A DNA stretch of 25,240 nucleotides from contig JBPCRW010000181.1 of assembly GCA_050996405.1 (NCBI GenBank), forward strand, positions 1 through 25,240. Direction: 5' to 3'. Below the pieces are notes generated by a model, which worked only from the letters and a program-made list of their open reading frames with translations, ran no database searches and was not told the origin of the DNA. Source of the DNA: JBPCRW01 sp050996405 (GTDB lineage Bacteria; Acidobacteriota; Blastocatellia; Pyrinomonadales; Pyrinomonadaceae). The translations under genes and the position numbers were made by a program. Below are positions 21,078 through 25,240 of this stretch, in pieces. Position 1 is the first letter of the stretch. Every line of letters begins with the position of its first letter.

Positions 21078-21773
21078 ATGAAAAACACGATTAAATTTTC
21101 AGCCGTATTTATATTTTTATTCGCAGCAATTTTTACATTTAACACAAATTCTTCGGCGCAGACTAAAAAAGAAATTTTGATTGTCGCCGACCAAAAGGCG
21201 AGTTGTCGCGGAATCGTCGCGCAGGATTGTTTGCAGGTCAAACGTCTCGACGAGGAAAAATTTGAACTGTTTCGTCAAAATATCGAAAATTTCAAGTTTA
21301 TTCCAGGTTATTTTTACGTTCTGGATGTGCGGGTTGATAATGTCAGAAACGCGCCCGCCGACGCTTCAAATATAAAATATCGGTTGCTCAGAGTTTTGGC
21401 GCGTGTCAAAGCGGAAAATAATCCGACGGCGATGACGCAAAATCTGTCGGGAGTCGAATGGAAATTGACGCGCGTCGAAGGAAATCCAGTTGAAAGCGAA
21501 AAAGCCGCGATTAGATTTGACGAGCAAAACAACCGCGTGAACGGCAGCGGCGGCTGTAATTCCTTCGGCGGCAAACTGACGAAGAACGGAAACGAAATTA
21601 AAATCGGACAGGTTATTTCGACAAAAATGGCTTGCGTCAATCGAGATACGATGCAGGTCGAAAATGATTTTTTCAGAAATCTTGAGCGCGTGACGAAATA
21701 CGAAATTTCGGGAAATAAATTGATGCTGACGGCGGGTGACGCGACCGTTCTCGAATTTGAAGCGAAAAAATAA
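21078..21773 (+). CDS. DUF4377 plus META (HslJ-like) domain secreted protein
   Basis: 231 residues from ATG 21078, which has AAAGGG 7 nt upstream and begins a signal peptide (MKNTIKFSAVFIFLFAAIFT, cleavage near SSAQ). Residues about 30-100 fit DUF4377 (ILIVADQKASCRGIVAQDC). Residues about 115-228 are a META/HslJ domain: LSGVEWKLTRVEGNPV, GSGGCNSFGGKL and STKMACVNRDTMQVENDFF are the family signatures. META proteins are envelope or heat-shock-associated; the combination with DUF4377 is common. The 86-nt gap from the ACT gene holds no other gene, and the hairpin at 21796-21847 follows. Confidence 0.88.
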   Translation: MKNTIKFSAVFIFLFAAIFTFNTNSSAQTKKEILIVADQKASCRGIVAQDCLQVKRLDEEKFELFRQNIENFKFIPGYFYVLDVRVDNVRNAPADASNIKYRLLRVLARVKAENNPTAMTQNLSGVEWKLTRVEGNPVESEKAAIRFDEQNNRVNGSGGCNSFGGKLTKNGNEIKIGQVISTKMACVNRDTMQVENDFFRNLERVTKYEISGNKLMLTAGDATVLEFEAKK

Positions 21774-21795
21774 ATAGATTCGCCAAGAATTTTTT

Positions 21796-21847
21796 AAATG
21801 CCAAGTCTGCGTTTTTAGTTTAAACTGAAAACCACTTGGCATTTTTT
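21796..21847 (+). terminator. Terminator-like hairpin abutting the SDR start codon
   Basis: Perfect 11-bp stem (21796-21806 with 21834-21844) enclosing a second near-palindrome (21811-21832), followed by a T-run (21842-21847) directly touching the ATG of the SDR gene at 21848. It fits the end of the RNase J operon but leaves no untranslated leader for the SDR gene. Confidence 0.75.
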
Positions 21848-22621
21848 ATGTCTTTCTGGAAGGAAAAAGTCGTTTTATTAACCGGCGCGTCGAGCGGCAT
21901 CGGCGAGGCTCTGGCTTTGGAATTGGCAAAGCGCGGCGCGATTCTTGGACTGCTGGCGCGGCGCGAAAGTCTGCTGCGCGATTTGGTCGCCAAATGCGAA
22001 CGCAAGGGAACGGCGGCGCGCGCTTTTTCGTGCGACATCACGGATGAAATGTGCGCGGCGGACACGGCGCAAAGTCTGCGAAACGAATTCGGCAAAATAG
22101 ATATTTTGATTGCCAATGCGGGCATCGGCGGAAACTCGAAAAGCGCGAAGGATTTAAAACCGTCGGATTTTCGGCGCGTCATTGATACGAATTTAATCGG
22201 CGCGGTCAATTCGGTTTCCGCCGTTTTGCCGCAGATGCTCAAACACGGAAACGGGCAGATTGTCGCCATTTCTTCGCTCGCGGGTTTTCGCGGACTGCCG
22301 AAATCGGCGGATTACTGCGCGTCGAAAGCAGGAATGACGGCTTACTTTGAAAGCGTCCGGCTCGACGTTCAGCACAAAGGCGTTTATGTGACAATCATTC
22401 AACCGGGTTTTATCAAAACGCCTCTGACTGCGGGACGCGCCGCCAAAATGCCTTTTTTAATGGAACTCGAAGATTCGATTCCGTATTTCTTGCGCGCCAT
22501 CGAAAGGAAAAAGAAATTTGCCGCGTTTCCGTGGCAGCTCGCAACGCTCGTTCGCGCCGGAAAATGTTTTCCCGCGTGGCTCTACGACCGGATTGCCAGC
22601 CGCGCAAAATATCGCCAGTAA
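21848..22621 (+). CDS. SDR-family short-chain dehydrogenase/reductase
   Basis: 257 residues; NAD(P)-dependent oxidoreductase with Rossmann fold. TGASSGIGEA (about 12), the LARRE loop, a CDITD strand, NAGIGG (about 92), the catalytic serine in ISSLAGFRG (about 143) and YCASK (YxxxK) are all intact. The PGFIKTPLT segment and the C-terminal FPWQLATLVRAGK stretch resemble dehydrogenases of the DltE/YqjQ-type group acting on lipids or small carbonyls; the substrate is unknown. The ATG at 21848 follows a T-run with no Shine-Dalgarno site. The next gene, uppP, is 77 nt away across a heptamer repeat. Confidence 0.92.
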   Translation: MSFWKEKVVLLTGASSGIGEALALELAKRGAILGLLARRESLLRDLVAKCERKGTAARAFSCDITDEMCAADTAQSLRNEFGKIDILIANAGIGGNSKSAKDLKPSDFRRVIDTNLIGAVNSVSAVLPQMLKHGNGQIVAISSLAGFRGLPKSADYCASKAGMTAYFESVRLDVQHKGVYVTIIQPGFIKTPLTAGRAAKMPFLMELEDSIPYFLRAIERKKKFAAFPWQLATLVRAGKCFPAWLYDRIASRAKYRQ

Positions 22622-22630
22622 TTTGTTAAT

Positions 22631-22695
22631 AGCAAATGGTTAGTGGTAAATTGCTACTTTGATTTACCATTGATTATTCATTATTTACCATTTCA
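22631..22695. repeat. A/T-rich heptamer inverted repeats before uppP
   Basis: Four 7-bp units at 22631-22658 (such as GGTTAGT, GGTAAAT) and five in the complementary sense at 22661-22695 (such as CATTGAT, TATTTAC). The second block ends 3 nt before the uppP ATG. Unit sequence resembles the mlaF/mlaD repeat, arranged likewise. Confidence 0.8.
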
Positions 22696-22698
22696 AAT

Positions 22699-23607
22699 AT
22701 GAATCTTTTACAGGCAATTATTCTCGGAATCGTTCAGGGATTAACCGAATTTATTCCGGTTTCATCAACCGCGCATCTTATTTTTGCCAGTCGCTGGATA
22801 GAGCTTTATAAAGATAATCCGCAGCAGGCGGAGCAGACGACGGCGACGATTGCCGTTATCCAACTCGGAACTTTGCTTGCCGTCTTGATATATTTCGCGC
22901 CCGATATTTTCAGCATCTCCGTCGCTTTTTTGCGCGACCATTGGGCTTTGCTGACGCGCGGGCGCGGAATGCGTTTTTCGGGAACGGGCGGCGTGCGTCC
23001 GATTTGGCTGTCCGAAGAAGCATGGCTCGGCTGGTTGATAATTCTCGGCTCGATTCCCGTCGGCGTAGTCGGGCTGCTTTTCAAAAAAGTTATCGAAGGC
23101 GAGGCGACAAAAAACCTCTGGATAATTGCGACGATGATGGTCGTCGTCGCGCTTCTTTTGGCGATTGCGGAATTTTTCGGCAGTCAGCGAAAGGAATTAA
23201 AGGAATTCGGAATTTTCGATGCTTTGGTGCAGGGTTTTTCGCAGGTTCTGGCGTTGATGCCCGGCGCGTCGCGTTCGGGTTCGACGATTATGGGCGGGCT
23301 TCTCGCGGGCGAAAAACGCGAAGCCGCCGCCAGATTTTCCTTTCTGCTTTCGATTCCGGCGATTACGGCGAGCGGTCTTTTGGAATTAAAAGAAGCGTTG
23401 AAAATTCTGGACAAAGACAGTTTGACGCAGCTTGTTGCCGGAACAATTGTCGCGGGAATCATCGGTTATCTTTCGATTTGGTTTCTGCTGAAATTCTTGA
23501 AAACTCACACGACCGCCGTTTTCATCATTTACCGCATCATCGTCGGCGGAATTATTTTAGGACTGCTTTATGCGGGAATTTTAAGCCCGCAGGTTTCCAT
23601 TAAATAA
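22699..23607 (+). CDS. uppP: Undecaprenyl-diphosphatase UppP (BacA)
   Basis: 302 residues, inner-membrane enzyme that removes phosphate from undecaprenyl diphosphate to recycle the lipid carrier of peptidoglycan and other surface polymers; higher dosage can give bacitracin tolerance in this family. The N-terminal signature ILGIVQGLTEFIPVSSTAHL contains the (E/Q)xxxE metal and catalytic residues, and the second signature MPGASRSGSTIMGGLL contains the PGxSRSxxT phosphate-binding loop. About eight hydrophobic segments fit. A hydrophilic loop at about 80-115 (RGRGMRFSGTGGVRPIWLSEE) is somewhat long. No Shine-Dalgarno site; a heptamer repeat ends 3 nt upstream. Its stop codon directly touches the recJ ATG. 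Confidence 0.95.
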   Translation: MNLLQAIILGIVQGLTEFIPVSSTAHLIFASRWIELYKDNPQQAEQTTATIAVIQLGTLLAVLIYFAPDIFSISVAFLRDHWALLTRGRGMRFSGTGGVRPIWLSEEAWLGWLIILGSIPVGVVGLLFKKVIEGEATKNLWIIATMMVVVALLLAIAEFFGSQRKELKEFGIFDALVQGFSQVLALMPGASRSGSTIMGGLLAGEKREAAARFSFLLSIPAITASGLLELKEALKILDKDSLTQLVAGTIVAGIIGYLSIWFLLKFLKTHTTAVFIIYRIIVGGIILGLLYAGILSPQVSIK

Positions 23608-25240
23608 ATGCAAAAGCGTTGGACAATTCTCAAACACGACCGCGAGCAAACGGCGAATTTGGCGAAAGATTTAAAAGTTTCGCCGATTGTCGCCGCGCTT
23701 TTGATTTCACGCGGTTATGACACGCCGGAAAAAGCGCGAAAATTTTTTAATCCGACGATTGAAGATTTGCACGAGCCGTTTTTACTCAAGGATTTGCAAA
23801 AAGCGACAGAGCGTATTTTAAAGGCAATCGAAGCGGGCGAAAAAATTCTCGTTTGGGGCGATTACGATGTTGACGGCACGACCGGAACGGTTGTTTTGCG
23901 AAAGGCTCTGGAAATTTTGGGCGCGCGCACGGGCTTTCACGTTCCGCATCGTTTTACCGAAGGCTACGGCATCAACATCGAAAAACTTTCCGAAGCGAAA
24001 GCGAAAGGCTACACGCTGGTCGTGTCGGTTGACACGGGAAGCCGCGCGTTTGAAGCGGCGGACTGGTTAAAAGAAAACAACATTGATTTAATCGTCACCG
24101 ACCACCATTTGGCGGACGACGCAAAAGGTAATCCAAGTGCTTTTGCCGTCGTCAATCCGAATCAGGCGGACTGCGAATATCCCGATAAAAACCTTGCCGG
24201 AGTCGGCGTGGCGTTCAAATTAGCGCACGCTTTGCTGCGTGAAAAAGGCAGGGAAAATCTGGTCGAAGGTTTTTTAAAAATGGTCGCCATCGGCACGATT
24301 GCCGATATGATGAATTTGACGGGCGAAAACCGCGTCATCGTCAAATTAGGTTTGCAGGATTTGCCGAAAGCCAGAAATTACGGGCTTCGCGCGTTGATGG
24401 AAGTTGCCGACTGCAATTCGGAAATGACGAGTTACGACATCGGTTTCCGGCTCGCGCCGCGCATAAATGCCGCCGGACGAATGGACGAAGCGATGACGGT
24501 TGTCCGTTTGTTTGAAGCCGGAACGTTTGAAAAAGCGCGCGAATATGCCGAAATTCTCGACAGCCGCAATCGTGAACGGCAAAAAGCGCAAAAAGAAATC
24601 AGCGAACTCGCGCTTGCCGAATACGTCGAAAACGGCGGCAGCGCGAAACAAAATTTTGTCGCCGTCATCGCGGGCGAAAAATGGCATCGCGGCGTGATTG
24701 GTTTGGCTTCGTCGCGCATTACCGAAAAGCTTTATCGCCCCAGCTTGGTTATTTCTTTGGAAAACGGAATCGGACACGGCTCGGCGCGTTCTATTGCGAA
24801 TTATCATCTGTTAAACGGTTTGGATTCGTGCGCCGATTTGTTTGAAAAATTCGGCGGACACGCGGCGGCTTGCGGTTTTACAATCCGCGAAGAAAACATC
24901 GAAACTTTGCGCGAAAGATTAAACGCTCATGCCGCAGCGAATTTGTCGGAAGAAGATTTAACGCCGGAACTGAAAATTGATGCGCCGGTTTCCTCAAATT
25001 CTTTAAATCTTGAACTGGTCGAAGAATTAAAATGTTTAGAGCCATTCGGCATCGGCAATCCGAAACCCGTTTTTGTCACCAAAGATTTATTTCTAACCGA
25101 CACGCCGTATGTAATGAAGGAAAAACATTTGAAATTAAAACTTGCCGACCAGAGCGGAAAAAGGTTTGAAGCCGTCTGGTGGGACGGCGCGGAAAAATCA
25201 AACGGGCAAACTCTCTCGCCGCAAACCCGCATCGAAATAG
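23608..25240 (+). CDS. recJ: Single-stranded-DNA-specific exonuclease RecJ (3' end outside window)
   Basis: At least 544 residues, open to the right edge. RecJ degrades single-stranded DNA 5' to 3' in recombination and mismatch repair. The DHH-superfamily motifs are present: WGDYDVDGTT (usual DxDxDG), VSVDTGS, TDHHLADD, VVNPNQADCEY and IGTIADMMNL, then INAAGRMDEA, HRGVIGLASSRI and the DHHA1 motif GGHAAACGFTI. The OB-like C-terminal region is under way (LEPFGIGNPKPVF). The missing tail is probably only some tens of residues, as the family is about 570-600 long. ATG 23608 immediately follows the uppP stop, so translation is likely coupled. No internal frameshift was seen. Confidence 0.95.
   Translation, partial: MQKRWTILKHDREQTANLAKDLKVSPIVAALLISRGYDTPEKARKFFNPTIEDLHEPFLLKDLQKATERILKAIEAGEKILVWGDYDVDGTTGTVVLRKALEILGARTGFHVPHRFTEGYGINIEKLSEAKAKGYTLVVSVDTGSRAFEAADWLKENNIDLIVTDHHLADDAKGNPSAFAVVNPNQADCEYPDKNLAGVGVAFKLAHALLREKGRENLVEGFLKMVAIGTIADMMNLTGENRVIVKLGLQDLPKARNYGLRALMEVADCNSEMTSYDIGFRLAPRINAAGRMDEAMTVVRLFEAGTFEKAREYAEILDSRNRERQKAQKEISELALAEYVENGGSAKQNFVAVIAGEKWHRGVIGLASSRITEKLYRPSLVISLENGIGHGSARSIANYHLLNGLDSCADLFEKFGGHAAACGFTIREENIETLRERLNAHAAANLSEEDLTPELKIDAPVSSNSLNLELVEELKCLEPFGIGNPKPVFVTKDLFLTDTPYVMKEKHLKLKLADQSGKRFEAVWWDGAEKSNGQTLSPQTRIEI

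Noticed and set aside
22941..23603. Arg-rich open frame of 220 codons overlapping uppP
   Set aside because: Frame-shifted shadow of uppP, with composition set by the conserved gene and no domain.

Overview
This window reads as a chromosomal segment of a Gram-negative bacterium, most likely an Acidobacteriota member (Blastocatellia-like). I judge this from a VWFA-related protein of the type typical of acidobacteria, an outer-membrane lipid transport (Mla) operon, few clear Shine-Dalgarno sites, moderate G+C, and a dense, mostly housekeeping gene content. No phage, transposase, CRISPR array, rRNA or tRNA was seen. The taxonomic call is an inference.

Layout. Positions 66-3139 (minus) hold mlaE-mlaF-mlaD. 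Positions 3211-5240 (minus) hold an ECF sigma factor, its zinc-finger anti-sigma factor and a Spy/CpxP-like periplasmic protein, closed by an intrinsic terminator. Positions 5426-9054 (plus) form a promoter-to-terminator unit: a membrane HD-GYP c-di-GMP phosphodiesterase and a GYF/B-box-like zinc/multispan membrane protein. Positions 9122-12795 (plus) carry ftsY, a mazEF toxin-antitoxin pair, ribD and rsmA. A 41-bp-arm inverted repeat at 12764-12866 separates rsmA from the convergent minus-strand genes: a secreted cadherin/Ig-repeat protein, a secreted VWFA protein, and a TerC/Alx membrane protein headed by a manganese (yybP-ykoY) riboswitch. Positions 18152-21773 (plus) carry RNase J, a secreted carboxypeptidase-regulatory-like protein, an ACT-domain protein and a DUF4377-META lipoprotein-like protein, closed by a hairpin. 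Then come an SDR oxidoreductase, uppP, and recJ, which runs off the window's right end.

Functionally the left third is about the cell envelope: lipid transport, a probable envelope-stress regulon and c-di-GMP signalling. The middle and right combine core metabolism and RNA/DNA upkeep with manganese homeostasis and cell-surface proteins.

The most unusual signal is not a gene. Degenerate repeats with an exact 7-bp period recur in at least eight places with different unit sequences. They often form inverted pairs and sit just before, or in, translation starts lacking Shine-Dalgarno sites (mlaD, ftsY, rsmA, uppP). One lies in frame within rsmA. A second striking signal is the mirrored copy of the 3' end of rsmA just downstream of its stop codon. 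Others are an apparent Cys-to-His swap at a zinc ligand of RibD, MlaD coiled-coil repeats spaced in steps of seven residues, and a terminator-like hairpin whose T-run abuts the SDR start codon.
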